From Pseudomonas parafulva (GTDB lineage Bacteria; Pseudomonadota; Gammaproteobacteria; Pseudomonadales; Pseudomonadaceae): DNA of 64,000 bases. Positions within the stretch are counted from its first letter, which is position 1; each line of letters starts with the position of its first letter. Below, one piece after another: positions 35,124 to 46,184 of the stretch. Location of the stretch: NCBI RefSeq assembly GCF_002021815.1, contig NZ_CP019952.1, positions 3,255,001-3,319,000 on the forward strand. The letters run 5' to 3'. A program made the translations under genes and the position numbers. The notes below the pieces were generated by a model that had not been told where the DNA came from, made no database searches, and saw nothing but the letters and a program-made list of their open reading frames with translations.

Positions 35124-35214
35124 CGATCTTAAGTGAACCGCATTACGATACTCGGTGAGGTTGTGTTACAAGCAGCCCCGCCTGACCGTCGTCCCAAGCC
35201 ACTTCTCACAGCCC

Positions 35215-37047
35215 TTAGATCTGCTGCAGGTGCCCATACAGTTTGGCGTACAACCCACCCTCGGCAATCAGCTGCTGATGGTCACCGTCCTCTGCCACAT
35301 GACCGCCGTCGAACACCAGCACCCGGTCCGCCTGCTTCACCGCCGACAAGCGGTGGGCAATGATCAGTGTGGTGCGGCCTTTGAGAAAACGCGCCAGCGC
35401 CTGGTGCAGGTTGTACTCGGTGGCAGCGTCCAGCGCCGAGGTGGCTTCGTCCAGGATGACTACCTTAGGCTCGGCCAGCACCATGCGTGCAATGGCCAGC
35501 CGTTGACGCTGGCCGCCGGACAAGCGTACGCCCGAGCGCCCGACCACGCTGTCCAGCCCGTGAGGGAGCGCGGCGATGGTGGCGTCGAGCTGGGCGATCC
35601 GTAATGCCTGCCAGCAGGCATCGTCGGTGCAGTCCCGGCCCATGGTCAGGTTGGCCCGCACGCTGTCGTTGAACAGCGACGGATGCTGCAACACCACCGC
35701 CACCTGCTCACGCAGGGTTTCCAGGCCGATTTCCTGCAGGGTGGCACCACCGAAGCGAATGGTGCCTGCATCTGCGCTGTACAGCCCGAGCAGCAGCTGC
35801 ACGAGCGTGCTCTTGCCGCCCCCGCTGGCGCCGACAATGGCCACCTTCTCACCGGGTGCGATGGCCAGGTTCAGGTTGTCCAGCACGGGTTCGTCGGCGT
35901 AGGCAAAGGACAGGTCCCGGACCTCGATACCCACCGTGGCGTGCCCGGCGAAGGGGTCACTGGCCGCCGGGTACTGGGGCTCGTCGGCGCGTGCCAGCAG
36001 CTCATTGAGGCGATTGAGCGCACCGCCCGCGGCATAGTAGGCATATTGCAGGTTCAGCAACTGCTCGACCGGGCCGATCATGAACCAGAGGTAGCTGAAG
36101 ACGGCAAGCATCTGGCCGATCGACAGGTCCGAGAACAACACCGTCAACATGGCCGCTGCGCGGAAGATGTCGATGCCGAACTGGAACAGCAGCCCGCTGG
36201 CACGGCCGCTGGCGTCGCTCTTCCACTGCGACTCCACGGCGTAGTCGCGCACCTCGCGGGCCTTGACGCCCAATCGACCGAGGAAATACCCCTGACGGTT
36301 GCTGGCGCGGACCTCCTGGATGGCATCGAGCGTTTCGGCCAGCGCCTGGGTGAAGCGTGCCGTGCTGTCGTTTTCGAGCTTCTTCAGGTGCTTGACCCGC
36401 TTGCCCAACTGCACCGTGAAGTAGATGACCAGCGGGTTGAACAACAGGATCAGCAGCGCCAGTTGCCAGTGCATCCACAGCAGGATGGCGGCCGTGCCGG
36501 TGAGGGTGAGCATGGCGACCAGAAAGCGACTGAGGGTCTCACCCACGAACTTGTCCAGGGTGTCCAGGTCGGTGACCAGATGCGTGGTGACCGTGCCGCT
36601 GCCCAGGTTCTCGTACTCTTTCAGGGAAATACGCTTGAGCCGTTCGATCAGGCGAATGCGTAGCCGGTAGACGATGTCCTTGGCCAAGCCGGCGAACAGC
36701 CTGGCCTGGATGACGTTGAACGCCAGTGCCGCCAGGCGCAGGCACAAGGTCAGGCACAACATCAGGCCGATATAGCCCGCTGCGACCTGCCAGCCAGACG
36801 GCAACAGCTGGTTCATCCACTTGAGCGCGGCATCGCCATGCCCGAGCAGCACTTCATCCACCAGCAGCGGCAGCAACAATGGAATCGGGACACTGCAACA
36901 CGCTGCCAGCACGGCAATCAGGTTCGCCGTCCACAGCTGCTTTTTATGGTGCAGGGCAAGGCGCCGGATTTCCGACCAGCTCAACCGGTCGGCCGAGCCC
37001 ACCGGCTTGGACGGCGCCGGGTCGGGCGACCCGGGCACATCAAGCAC
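35215..37047 (-). CDS. ABC exporter, fused membrane and ATPase domains
   Basis: This is a 610-residue half-transporter. A type I exporter membrane domain with about six helices occupies residues 30-330 (WTANLIAVLAACCSVPIPLLLPLLVDEVLLG...). The ATPase follows, with Walker A VGASGGGKSTLVQLL, signature LSGGQRQRLAIARM and Walker B VVILDEATSALDA, with the H-loop in LIIAHRLSAVKQADRV. It would act as a homodimer exporting a lipid, peptide or drug; the substrate is unknown. The start is taken as GTG 37047, overlapping the end of the DsbA-like gene by 8 nt; GTG 37038 is an alternative. It is the last gene of a trhO-dsbA-like-ABC run. Confidence 0.85.
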   Translation of the reverse strand: MLDVPGSPDPAPSKPVGSADRLSWSEIRRLALHHKKQLWTANLIAVLAACCSVPIPLLLPLLVDEVLLGHGDAALKWMNQLLPSGWQVAAGYIGLMLCLTLCLRLAALAFNVIQARLFAGLAKDIVYRLRIRLIERLKRISLKEYENLGSGTVTTHLVTDLDTLDKFVGETLSRFLVAMLTLTGTAAILLWMHWQLALLILLFNPLVIYFTVQLGKRVKHLKKLENDSTARFTQALAETLDAIQEVRASNRQGYFLGRLGVKAREVRDYAVESQWKSDASGRASGLLFQFGIDIFRAAAMLTVLFSDLSIGQMLAVFSYLWFMIGPVEQLLNLQYAYYAAGGALNRLNELLARADEPQYPAASDPFAGHATVGIEVRDLSFAYADEPVLDNLNLAIAPGEKVAIVGASGGGKSTLVQLLLGLYSADAGTIRFGGATLQEIGLETLREQVAVVLQHPSLFNDSVRANLTMGRDCTDDACWQALRIAQLDATIAALPHGLDSVVGRSGVRLSGGQRQRLAIARMVLAEPKVVILDEATSALDAATEYNLHQALARFLKGRTTLIIAHRLSAVKQADRVLVFDGGHVAEDGDHQQLIAEGGLYAKLYGHLQQI

Positions 37048-37672
37048 TGGCGGCCTGCTGCAGCCAGCGGCCAAGCAACGGTTGCAGACGCTCGAGCGGC
37101 TGATACCCGTTGGTCAGCAAGGCCAGCTGACCGTTGCGCTCAGCGAGCAAGGTCGGGAACCCTGCGATGCCCAAGCCCTGGGCCCAGGCGAAATCCGCCG
37201 CGGTCGCAGCGCGGGTTTCGGCGCGGGTGAATGCCTCGGCAAACAGCCCGCGCGCGAAACCCGCCTGCTCGGCCAGCTCCACCAGATGCGGGGCGGTGGT
37301 CACGTCATGAGCTCCTTCATAGAACGCAGACTGTATGGCTGCCAGCAGGGGCCAGAGGCGCTCGCCGTCCAGCTCGCGGGCCGCTACCAGTGCCCGGCAG
37401 GCCGGTTCAGTGTCGTAGACAAAGCCGTCGGGCATGGCGCCCTCGAACGTGAAAGGCTGCCCCGTTGTTTCGGCCACGGCCTGCCAATGCTCGAGAATGT
37501 ACTTGCGGGTGGCGCCGTCCAGCGCGGCACTGCCACTGCGCAGCCCGCCGACTACCAGATGGGTCGGCACGCCTGCCTGATTTGCCTGATCGATCAGCGC
37601 ACTGGCCACCGGGGCGAAGCCCCAGCACCAGGAACACATCGGGTCCATCACGTAGATCAGGCGCGCAGACAT
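37040..37672 (-). CDS. DsbA-family (FrnE-like) thioredoxin-fold protein
   Basis: The 210-residue cytoplasmic protein (no signal peptide) begins MSARLIYVMDPMCSWCWGF. The CSWC active-site motif sits at residues 13-16, and the cis-proline loop (GIAGFPTLLAERNGQ) lies near residue 170. Proteins with MDPMCSWCWGF form a cytosolic DsbA-like group of uncertain oxidoreductase function. It starts 3 nt after trhO and overlaps the ABC exporter gene, so all three are one unit. Confidence 0.85.
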   Translation of the reverse strand: MSARLIYVMDPMCSWCWGFAPVASALIDQANQAGVPTHLVVGGLRSGSAALDGATRKYILEHWQAVAETTGQPFTFEGAMPDGFVYDTEPACRALVAARELDGERLWPLLAAIQSAFYEGAHDVTTAPHLVELAEQAGFARGLFAEAFTRAETRAATAADFAWAQGLGIAGFPTLLAERNGQLALLTNGYQPLERLQPLLGRWLQQAASA

Positions 37673-37675
37673 GGA

Positions 37676-38608
37676 TCAAGCCTCGGCTTTGTAGTTGTGG
37701 CCAATCGGGTGTGGCAGGTTGCGGGCCTTGGCCAGCTCGATCTGCTTCTGCCGGTCGATGGCGCTGCGGCGGGTCTTTTCGCTCAGCGAATCCCAGCAGT
37801 GCGGGCAGCTTACACCTGGCGAATAGTGCTCCGAGGCACGCTCCTGGGCATTGATCGGATGACGGCAGGCGTGGCACTGGTCGTATTCACCCTCGCTCAG
37901 GTCATGGCGAACCGTGACGCGGTTATCGAACACGAAGCAGTCGCCCTCCCACAGGCTTTGTTCCTCAGGCACCTCCTCGAAGTACTTCAGGATGCCACCC
38001 TTGAGATGATAGACCTCCTCGAAACCTTCACCGAGCATATAGCTGGACGCTTTTTCACAACGAATGCCCCCGGTGCAGAACATGGCGACCTTCTTGTGGC
38101 GGGCTGGGTCGAAGTTGGCCTTGATGTAGGCGGGAAATTCGCGGAACGTTTCGGTCTTGGGGTCGACGGCCCCTTTGAACGTGCCGATGGCCACTTCGTA
38201 GTCGTTGCGCGTATCGACCAGCAGTACCTCGGGGTCGCTGATCAGCGCGTTCCAGTCCTTGGGCTCGACGTAGGTGCCCACCGCCTGGTTGGGATCGACC
38301 CCAGGCACGCCCAGGGTGACGATCTCTTTCTTGAGCTTGACCTTGGTACGGTAGAAGGGCTGCTCGTCGCAGTACGACTCCTTGTGGTCGATGTCCACCA
38401 GGCGCGGGTCGCTGCGCAGCCAGGCCAGCAGGCCGTCGATGCCTTCGCGGGTGGCTGACACGGTGCCGTTGATGCCTTCATGGGCCAATAGCAAGGTGCC
38501 TTTGACGTGGTTGTCGAGCATGGCCTTGAGCAGCGGCTCGCGCAGTTCGACGTAGTCTTGCAAGGTGACGAACTTGTACAGCGCCGCGACGACGATAGGG
38601 TGGGACAT
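37676..38608 (-). CDS. trhO: tRNA uridine(34) hydroxylase, rhodanese family
   Basis: This 310-residue enzyme carries out the oxygen-dependent hydroxylation of wobble uridine (ho5U34). An N-terminal acylphosphatase-like domain ([31 protein letters not shown]) is followed by a rhodanese domain with active-site cysteine in [16 protein letters not shown], and a C-terminal cysteine-rich part ([27 protein letters not shown]) typical of TrhO/YceA. It is followed by the DsbA-like gene after 3 nt. Confidence 0.95.
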   Translation of the reverse strand: MSHPIVVAALYKFVTLQDYVELREPLLKAMLDNHVKGTLLLAHEGINGTVSATREGIDGLLAWLRSDPRLVDIDHKESYCDEQPFYRTKVKLKKEIVTLGVPGVDPNQAVGTYVEPKDWNALISDPEVLLVDTRNDYEVAIGTFKGAVDPKTETFREFPAYIKANFDPARHKKVAMFCTGGIRCEKASSYMLGEGFEEVYHLKGGILKYFEEVPEEQSLWEGDCFVFDNRVTVRHDLSEGEYDQCHACRHPINAQERASEHYSPGVSCPHCWDSLSEKTRRSAIDRQKQIELAKARNLPHPIGHNYKAEA

Positions 38609-38825
38609 GAATCGGGTTCTCCAGGTGGTTGCCCTCGTAAGGGGCAGACCGGGCTACACAATGAACAAAGGGCCGCTGCACGCCCACCGCAGGCACGCCT
38701 GCCGCTTCAGGTGCCCGGTGCGTCAACGCAGGGGGTTTACCTGAAGCAGCTGGGGGACCTGCGATGGGCTGTGCAGCAGCCCCTTTTTGGGATGAAGCGG
38801 ATTCTACCAGAACAACAGCAAGGTT
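38609..38825 (-). promoter_or_regulatory. trhO leader with promoter-like element and hairpin
   Basis: A TGG-TAGAAT extended -10-like element lies on the minus strand (TAGAAT = 38806-38801) just after the bolA-like stop. Transcription from it would give trhO a leader of about 185 nt containing the hairpin GGGCTG/CAGCCC at 38766-38782. Read on the plus strand, the same hairpin is followed by C and five T residues and looks like a rho-independent terminator (38766-38788), although no plus-strand gene precedes it. Confidence 0.35.
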
Positions 38826-39122
38826 TCAGTGCCCGCCGCCGGCGCATACAGGCGATGCCGGCGCACTGCCGACCTGCGCCCACTCATCGCCGGTATAGGT
38901 GTGGATGGCCAGCGCATGAATCTGGCCCATCAGCTCACCCATGGTCGCGTACACCTTCTGATGCCGCTTGACGCTGTTCAGGCCTGCGAACACATCGCTC
39001 ACGATCACCGCCTTGTAGTGGGTCTGCTGACCACGGCTGTGCATGTGGCTTTCATCGAGCACCTGCAGGTGCTGAGGCGTCAGGCTTGCCAGTTGCTGTT
39101 CGATACGCTGTTGCATGTTCAT
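38826..39122 (-). CDS. BolA-family protein
   Basis: The 98-residue product starts MNMQQRIEQQLASLTPQHLQVLDESHMHSRGQQTHYKAVIVSDVFAGLNSVKRHQKVY. The invariant helix-turn-helix-like loop and the SRHQ/VKRHQKVY segment are typical of BolA proteins, which pair with monothiol glutaredoxins in iron-sulfur handling. After the conserved domain comes a short tail ending PVCAGGGH with a Cys/His pair. The start chosen is ATG 39122; ATG 39116 is also possible. The gene begins 8 nt downstream of the DUF2059 stop, indicating an operon. Confidence 0.9.
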   Translation of the reverse strand: MNMQQRIEQQLASLTPQHLQVLDESHMHSRGQQTHYKAVIVSDVFAGLNSVKRHQKVYATMGELMGQIHALAIHTYTGDEWAQVGSAPASPVCAGGGH

Positions 39123-39130
39123 GGCCGTGC

Positions 39131-39655
39131 TCACTTCTTGGCTGGCGCGGCTGCCTTGCCATAGTTGGGGTCCAGCTGCTTGGTCATGTCTTCAAGCAGC
39201 TTGTTGACCACCGGCACCGCAGGTTCGAGGGTCTGCTGGGTCAGCTGAGCCGATTGCTGGGTGACCTTGGGCATCTCGCGCAGCACCTTGCGGCCAAGGG
39301 GCGACTCGTAGAACTTGACCAGGTCCTTGAGTTCTTGCTCGGTAAAGGTCTGGGTGTACAGGTCGACCATCTTGGGCTTGAGCTTGTTCCAGCCGATGGC
39401 GTTGTCCAGCGCGGCGTTGGCCTTGGCCTGGTAGCTTTCCAGTACGGGCTGCTTGGAGGCAGGCGCCTTGGTCTGGGCGAAGCGCTGGGCAAACATCTGC
39501 TGCACTTGCATGTACACCGGCGTGCCCAGTTTGTCGGCATTGGCCAGGGTCAGGAATTTCTCGGCAGCGGCGTTGTGGCTGGCGGTGGCGGCCAGGACCT
39601 GGCCACTGGCGCAAGCCAGGGCGACTGCAGCACAGAGGACACGAAGACGGGTCAT
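39131..39655 (-). CDS. DUF2059 periplasmic protein
   Basis: This 174-residue protein has a signal peptide (MTRLRVLCAAVALACASGQVLAA). The mature part has the DUF2059 pattern: EKFLTLANADKLGTPVYMQVQQMFAQRFAQ, then YTQTFTEQELKDLVKFYESPLGRKVLREMPKVTQQS, and a helical C-terminus. Family function is unknown. ATG 39655 follows AAGGAAATGC; the longer frame to 39700 is discarded. It precedes the bolA-like gene by 8 nt. Confidence 0.9.
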   Translation of the reverse strand: MTRLRVLCAAVALACASGQVLAATASHNAAAEKFLTLANADKLGTPVYMQVQQMFAQRFAQTKAPASKQPVLESYQAKANAALDNAIGWNKLKPKMVDLYTQTFTEQELKDLVKFYESPLGRKVLREMPKVTQQSAQLTQQTLEPAVPVVNKLLEDMTKQLDPNYGKAAAPAKK

Positions 39656-39809
39656 TGCATTTCCTTCAGGAGGGGGGAGGCGGTACCTCAGAGCGAGCAT
39701 TCTGCGCCCGCCAGGGCGAGCTGCTCAAGTAGCACGACAGGCGATTGAACCGCCAGGTCGCATGAGGGCCTAAACTGCTGATTCTGACTGACAAGGGAGT
39801 GAATGCAGC

Positions 39810-41204
<1,395 letters not shown>

Positions 41205-41210
41205 GGTGTT

Positions 41211-41238
41211 GGGGGGCTGCCTGCGTGGCCCCTTTTTT
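41211..41238 (+). terminator. Rho-independent terminator of fumC
   Basis: GGGGC and GCCCC arms with a 10-nt loop are followed by TTTTTT, just past the fumC stop. Confidence 0.8.
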
Positions 41239-41336
41239 GGCAACGCCAAGAAGGCTTGCGCATTTGATGTGCAAGCAACTGCCTTGCACCGCATCTGGGC
41301 CAGCTAAGTGTTACCCGCCCCCAACACCTAGGACAC

Positions 41337-42299
41337 CTAGGACACCTGCGCCAGCCGGGCACGACGTGCCCGCCATCCCGCCACCAGCGAAGGCCCGAGC
41401 GCTACCAGCGCAGAGCCTGCCACCACGACCACGGCCCCTACATACCCCAACAGGTTGATCTGCTCGGCCTGCACATAATCAGGCCACGCCAGCGCAGCCA
41501 GTGCCACCGCCACGAACGTCACCAATGGCGTCAATGCCAGCGTCGCACTGACCCGGGAAGCCTCCCAATGCGCCAGGGCTTCGGCAAAGGCGCCATAGGC
41601 CACCAGCGTATTCAGGCAGCACGCCAGCAGCAGCCAGCCCTGTACGGGGCTCAGTTGCAAGACCTCCAGCGGCTGCACCCAGGGCGTCAGCAGCGCCGCG
41701 CAGCACAGGTAGATCACCATCATCACCTGCTGGGAATTCCACATCGTCAGCAACTGCTTCTGGCTCAAGGCGTAGAACACCCAGATACTGGTGGCCAGCA
41801 CAATGGTGAGCACACCGGTGGTGTAGGCGCCAAGGGAGGTCAACAGCTCCTCCAGGCGCTGGTTGAAGAACAGCCCGAAGCCTGCCAGCAGGATCAACAG
41901 CCCCACCCCCTGCCCCACGCTGAAGCGCTCGCGAAACACGAACACACTGGCCACCAGCAGCAGCACCGGCCCCAGTTGCACCACCAGCTGCGCGGTACCA
42001 GGGCTGAGCAACTTCAAGCCGATCAGATACAGCACGTAATTGCCCATCAAGCCCAGCACCGCCACCCCAACCAGGCCCCTGCCCTTGGGCGTGAGCCGGC
42101 CGAACGACGGCAGGCGGCGGTTGGCCGTCAGCCAGGCGCACAGCAGTCCACCGGACACCAGCAGGCGATACCAGGTCACCGTCAACGGGTCCATCACCTG
42201 CAACACCTGCTTGAGCTTGATCGGCAGGATGCCCCACAGCAGTGCCGTCAGCAGGGCAAGCAGCAGGCCGTGAACCCAACGGCCGGAGGTGGTGTGCAT
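41337..42299 (-). CDS. EamA/DMT-superfamily permease (RarD-like)
   Basis: This 320-residue carrier has about ten helices. Features include LLALLTALLWGILPIKLKQVLQVMDPLTVTWYRLLVSGGLLCAWL, GPVLLLVASVFVFRERFSVGQGVG and AFAEALAHWEASRVSATLALTPLVTFV. The substrate is unknown. It is convergent with fumC and downstream on the same strand as the PPK2 gene. A TAGAAT -10-like hexamer lies upstream on the minus strand near 42340. The 3' end overlaps a short tandem repeat of GGACACCTA at about 41328-41345. Confidence 0.85.
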   Translation of the reverse strand: MHTTSGRWVHGLLLALLTALLWGILPIKLKQVLQVMDPLTVTWYRLLVSGGLLCAWLTANRRLPSFGRLTPKGRGLVGVAVLGLMGNYVLYLIGLKLLSPGTAQLVVQLGPVLLLVASVFVFRERFSVGQGVGLLILLAGFGLFFNQRLEELLTSLGAYTTGVLTIVLATSIWVFYALSQKQLLTMWNSQQVMMVIYLCCAALLTPWVQPLEVLQLSPVQGWLLLACCLNTLVAYGAFAEALAHWEASRVSATLALTPLVTFVAVALAALAWPDYVQAEQINLLGYVGAVVVVAGSALVALGPSLVAGWRARRARLAQVS

Positions 42300-42481
42300 G
42301 GTGTCCTCGATCAGATCCGTGGTGGGGGTGGCTGAATTCTACGGGGCTGCGCAGGCAAGCTGAGCAGCCCTGCCGGGAAAAGAATTCATCACGTCATTCT
42401 GTGGGGGCATGATACGGGCAACACGCCGGATCGCGGCTGTGCTGCCCAAGCCCACATTCATGTCAGGTGTACGAGCCCGGC

Positions 42482-43975
42482 CTACTTCTTGTGCTTGGCG
42501 AACGCCGCTTCCAGTGCTTCGTTGATGGTGCGCAGAACCTTGACCCGTGCCCAGCGCTTGTCGTTGGCTTCAACCAGCGTCCAGGGCGCGATCTCGCTAC
42601 TGGTGCGGTCGACCATATCGCCCACGGCCTGGCTGTAGTCGTCCCATTTGTCGCGGTTGCGCCAGTCGTCCTCGGTGATCTTGTAGCGCTTGAACGGGGT
42701 TTGCTCACGCTCCTCGAAGCGCTCGAGCTGGGTCTGCTGATCGATGGCCAGCCAGAACTTGACCACCACCACGCCCGCATTCACCAGTTGTTCTTCGAAG
42801 TCGTTGATTTCGCCATAGGCACGCATCCAGTCGGCAGGGCTGCAGAACCCCTCGACCCGCTCCACCAGCACCCGCCCATACCAGGAACGGTCGAAGATGG
42901 TGAACTTGCCACGCGCGGGAATGTGCCGCCAGAAACGCCACAGGTAAGGCTGCGCGCGTTCTTCTTCGGTAGGTGCGGCAACGGGCACGATCCGGTACTG
43001 ACGCGGATCCAGGGCAGCGGCCACGCGCCGGATCGCACCACCCTTGCCCGCCGCATCATTGCCCTCGAAGGCTGCTACCAAGGCATGACGGCGCATGTGC
43101 TTGTGACGCAGCAAACCGGCCAGGCGCGCCTGCTCGGTGACCAGTTGCTCCTGATAGTCCGCCTTGTCCAGACGCAAGCTCAGGTCCAGGGCACCCAGCA
43201 GGCTACGTTGGTCGATGCTGCGTCCAAGCGGCGCGACATTGCCCACGTGCTTGCCCTTGGGGTTATTGGCCAGGGCCGCCTGCAAGCTGTCGAGCAGGAT
43301 GCGCCCGACGGCCAGGCTGCGGTAATTGGGGTCAACTCCCTCGACGATGTGCCAAGGTGCGTAATCGCGGCTGGTGCGGCGCAACACACGTTCCCCAAAA
43401 CGCACGAAGCGGTCGTAGGTGTGTGACTGCTGCCAATCCAGCGGGCTGATCTTCCAGCTGTGCAAGGGGTCGTCCTTGAGGGATTTGAGCCGCGCCTTCA
43501 TCTGCTTCTTGGAAAGGTGAAACCAGAACTTGATGATCAACGCGCCTTCATCGCACAGCATCTGCTCCAGGCGTTCGGCACCGTTGATGGCCTGGTCCAG
43601 GACCGCGTCCTTCAACACCCCATGCACGCGCCCCTGCAGCATCTGGCTGTACCAGTTGCCGAAAAACACCCCCATGCGCCCCTTGGGCGGCAAGGCGCGC
43701 CAGTAACGCCAGGCCGGTGGCCGCGCCAGTTCCTCGTCGGTCTGCTGATCGAAGGTGAGCACATCGATCATGCGCGGGTCCATCCACTCGTTGAGCAGCT
43801 TGACCGTCTCGCCCTTGCCGGCCCCCTCCACGCCGTTGATCAGCACAATGACCGGAAAACGCGCTTGCTGCTTGAGCTCATACTGGGCCTCGAGCAGTGC
43901 CTGACGCAAGGCGGGTACCTCGGCGTCGTAGGTTTGCTTGTCAATGCTGTGACCAATTTCGGCAGATTCGAACAT
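42482..43975 (-). CDS. pap: Two-domain polyphosphate:AMP phosphotransferase (PPK2 class II)
   Basis: The 497-residue protein is a tandem of two PPK2 domains. The first has a P-loop at residues about 45-60 (LINGVEGAGKGETVKLL) and a lid-region motif PPKGRMGVFFGNWYSQML; the second has FEGNDAAGKGGAIRRV and GKFTIFDRSWYGRVLVERVEGF. Fused two-domain PPK2 enzymes convert AMP to ADP with polyphosphate as donor. The gene is divergent from mnmC and not part of an obvious operon. Confidence 0.92.
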   Translation of the reverse strand: MFESAEIGHSIDKQTYDAEVPALRQALLEAQYELKQQARFPVIVLINGVEGAGKGETVKLLNEWMDPRMIDVLTFDQQTDEELARPPAWRYWRALPPKGRMGVFFGNWYSQMLQGRVHGVLKDAVLDQAINGAERLEQMLCDEGALIIKFWFHLSKKQMKARLKSLKDDPLHSWKISPLDWQQSHTYDRFVRFGERVLRRTSRDYAPWHIVEGVDPNYRSLAVGRILLDSLQAALANNPKGKHVGNVAPLGRSIDQRSLLGALDLSLRLDKADYQEQLVTEQARLAGLLRHKHMRRHALVAAFEGNDAAGKGGAIRRVAAALDPRQYRIVPVAAPTEEERAQPYLWRFWRHIPARGKFTIFDRSWYGRVLVERVEGFCSPADWMRAYGEINDFEEQLVNAGVVVVKFWLAIDQQTQLERFEEREQTPFKRYKITEDDWRNRDKWDDYSQAVGDMVDRTSSEIAPWTLVEANDKRWARVKVLRTINEALEAAFAKHKK

Positions 43976-44105
43976 GCACGGGCTCCTTCAATGGATAGAC
44001 AAGACTAGCGCAAAAGCCCACCTGGGTTGGGAGCTCGGGCTGCAAGAAAGCCCCAGTCATGCGACTATCGCCACTTCTTCAGTCGCTTGTCGCTGTGCAC
44101 CTGCC

Positions 44106-46076
44106 ATGACCGTAACTCCCCCGCTCCAGCACGCCCAGATCGACTGGGACGAACAGGGCCGCCCTCATTCGCGGCATTACGATGACGTGTACTTCGCCGT
44201 CAATGAAGGCATCGATGAAACCCGCCATGTGTTTCTCGGACAAACCCGCCTGGCTGAACGTTTCACTGCAATGGCGCCTGAGGCCTGCATGGTCATCGGC
44301 GAGACGGGCTTTGGCACCGGCATGAATTTCTACTGCGCCTGGCAACTGTTCGCGCAACACGCCCACGCAGATGCCAGGCTTCACTACGTCAGCGTCGAGA
44401 AATTCCCCCTGGCCCGCGATGACCTGGCCCGTGCCATCAGTCTGTGGCCGGAGCTGGCCGCCTACAGCCAGCCTTTGCTGGCCCAATACGTGGCGGTGCA
44501 TCCGGGGTATCAGCAATTCACCTTCGACGGTGGACGCGTCACCCTCACCTTGCTGATTGGTGATGTGCTCGAGCAATTGCCGGAGCTCGACGCCCAGGTC
44601 GACGTCTGGTTCCTCGATGGCTTTGCCCCTGCCAAGAACCCCGACATGTGGACCCCGGCACTGTTCGCGCAACTGGCGCGGCTGTCCCACCCCGGCACCG
44701 TGCTGGGTACGTTCACCACCACCGGCTGGGTACGCCGCAGCCTCGTGGAGGCGGGTTTTGCCATGAAGAAGGTGCCTGGCATCGGCAAGAAGTGGGAAGT
44801 GATGAGCGGGGTGTATGTGGGCCCGACCCCTGCCCCTACAGCGCCCTGGTATACCCGCCCGCCGGCAGGGGATGGGCCGCGTCAGGCCGTGGTGGTGGGT
44901 GCCGGGCTGGCCGGCAGCTGCACGGCGGCAAGCCTGGCCCGACGCGGCTGGCAGGTCACGGTACTGGAGCGGCATGGGTCAGCGGCGCAGGAAGCGTCCG
45001 GCAACCCGCAGGGGGTGCTGTACCTCAAGCTATCGGCGCACGGCACGGCCTTGTCCCGGATGATTCTCGCCGGTTTCGGTTACACCCGCCGTCAGCTTGA
45101 GCACCTTCAGCGCGGCGAGGACTGGGACGCCTGCGGCGTCCTGCAACTGGCCTTCGACGACAAGGAAGCGGCGCGCCAGGGCAAGCTGGTGCAGGCCTTC
45201 GGCCCCGGTCTTGTGCACGCATTGACCCAGGAGCAGGCCCAGGCCACCGCCGGCATCACCCTACCGGCAGGCGGGCTGTTCTATCCCGAAGGCGGTTGGG
45301 TGCATCCGCCCGCCCTGTGCCGCCAGCAGCTTGAGCATCCCAACATCCGCCTGGTCACGCACCAGGAGGTGCTGTCGCTGCACAAAGTCGCGGGGCGGTG
45401 GCAGGCCTGGGCCGGTGACCAGATGCTGGCCGACGCGCCGGTGATGATCCTGGCCAGTGCTGCCGAGGTCAAACGGTTCGAACCGTGCGCCGGCTTGCCG
45501 CTCAAGCGTATTCGTGGCCAGGTCACCCGACTGCCCGCAACACCCCAAAGCCGGTCGCTGGGCACCGTGGTGTGCGCGCAAGGCTATGTGGCGCCCGCGC
45601 GATGCGGCGAGCACACCCTAGGCGCCAGCTTCGATTTCCACAGCACTGACCTGACCCCCACAGCGGCCGAACATGAGGGCAACCTGGCGCTGCTGGAGGA
45701 AATTTCCCCAGACCTGTCCCACCGTCTTGGCGCGGCGGGGTTCGATGCGCAGGCGCTTGAAGGCCGCGTCGCTTTCAGGTGTACCAGCCCGGACTACCTG
45801 CCTATCGTCGGGCCTCTGGCCGACGACCACGCTTTTGCCCAGGCCTATGCAGCGCTTGCCCGGGACGCGCGACAAGTGCCGCAGGTGGCGTGCCCTTGGC
45901 TTGAGGGCCTGTACGTCAACAGCGGCCACGGCTCGCGGGGCCTGATCACGGCCCCGCTCAGCGCAGAACTGGTGGCGGCCTGGGTCTGCGGCGAACCGCT
46001 GCCGGTACCGCGAACGGTCGCCGAAGCCTGCCACCCCAACCGCTTTGCACTGCGGCGCCTGATTCGGGGCAAATAA
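44106..46076 (+). CDS. mnmC: Bifunctional tRNA 5-methylaminomethyl-2-thiouridine biosynthesis protein
   Basis: The 656-residue enzyme completes the wobble modification mnm5s2U. The N-terminal SAM-dependent methyltransferase domain (residues 1-245) has MVIGETGFGTGMNFYCAWQLF and VWFLDGFAPAKNPDMW. The C-terminal FAD-dependent oxidase domain starts at about 260 (QAVVVGAGLAGSCTAASLARRGWQVTVLERH) and contains GNPQGVLYLKLS and VNSGHGSRGLITAPLSAELVA. The start ATG 44106 is chosen over a 44-residue extension overlapping the PPK2 start. After its stop the gene order departs from what I remember for P. putida. Confidence 0.96.
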   Translation: MTVTPPLQHAQIDWDEQGRPHSRHYDDVYFAVNEGIDETRHVFLGQTRLAERFTAMAPEACMVIGETGFGTGMNFYCAWQLFAQHAHADARLHYVSVEKFPLARDDLARAISLWPELAAYSQPLLAQYVAVHPGYQQFTFDGGRVTLTLLIGDVLEQLPELDAQVDVWFLDGFAPAKNPDMWTPALFAQLARLSHPGTVLGTFTTTGWVRRSLVEAGFAMKKVPGIGKKWEVMSGVYVGPTPAPTAPWYTRPPAGDGPRQAVVVGAGLAGSCTAASLARRGWQVTVLERHGSAAQEASGNPQGVLYLKLSAHGTALSRMILAGFGYTRRQLEHLQRGEDWDACGVLQLAFDDKEAARQGKLVQAFGPGLVHALTQEQAQATAGITLPAGGLFYPEGGWVHPPALCRQQLEHPNIRLVTHQEVLSLHKVAGRWQAWAGDQMLADAPVMILASAAEVKRFEPCAGLPLKRIRGQVTRLPATPQSRSLGTVVCAQGYVAPARCGEHTLGASFDFHSTDLTPTAAEHEGNLALLEEISPDLSHRLGAAGFDAQALEGRVAFRCTSPDYLPIVGPLADDHAFAQAYAALARDARQVPQVACPWLEGLYVNSGHGSRGLITAPLSAELVAAWVCGEPLPVPRTVAEACHPNRFALRRLIRGK

Positions 46077-46184
46077 CAGGTGCCTCGCCCAGGCGGGCGC
46101 CCTGCGACAATAGGGCGCAGCAGCGACATTTCATACCTGATCGCGAATGAGGCTTAATACGGGCCTTGATCGCCTGGGGGTCAG

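Larger units (their letters stand above)
34895..35214. other. Intergenic region with inverted REP pair
   Basis: The 320 nt between the LysR gene and the end of the ABC exporter gene carry two REP-like elements in opposite orientation, listed separately, and no gene. The two flanks also share ACTCGGTG words (about 34915 and 35151). Confidence 0.6.

Noticed and set aside
45476..45490. GGTTCGAACC-like word resembling a tRNA T-loop
   Set aside because: Lies inside mnmC with no acceptor or anticodon arms around it.
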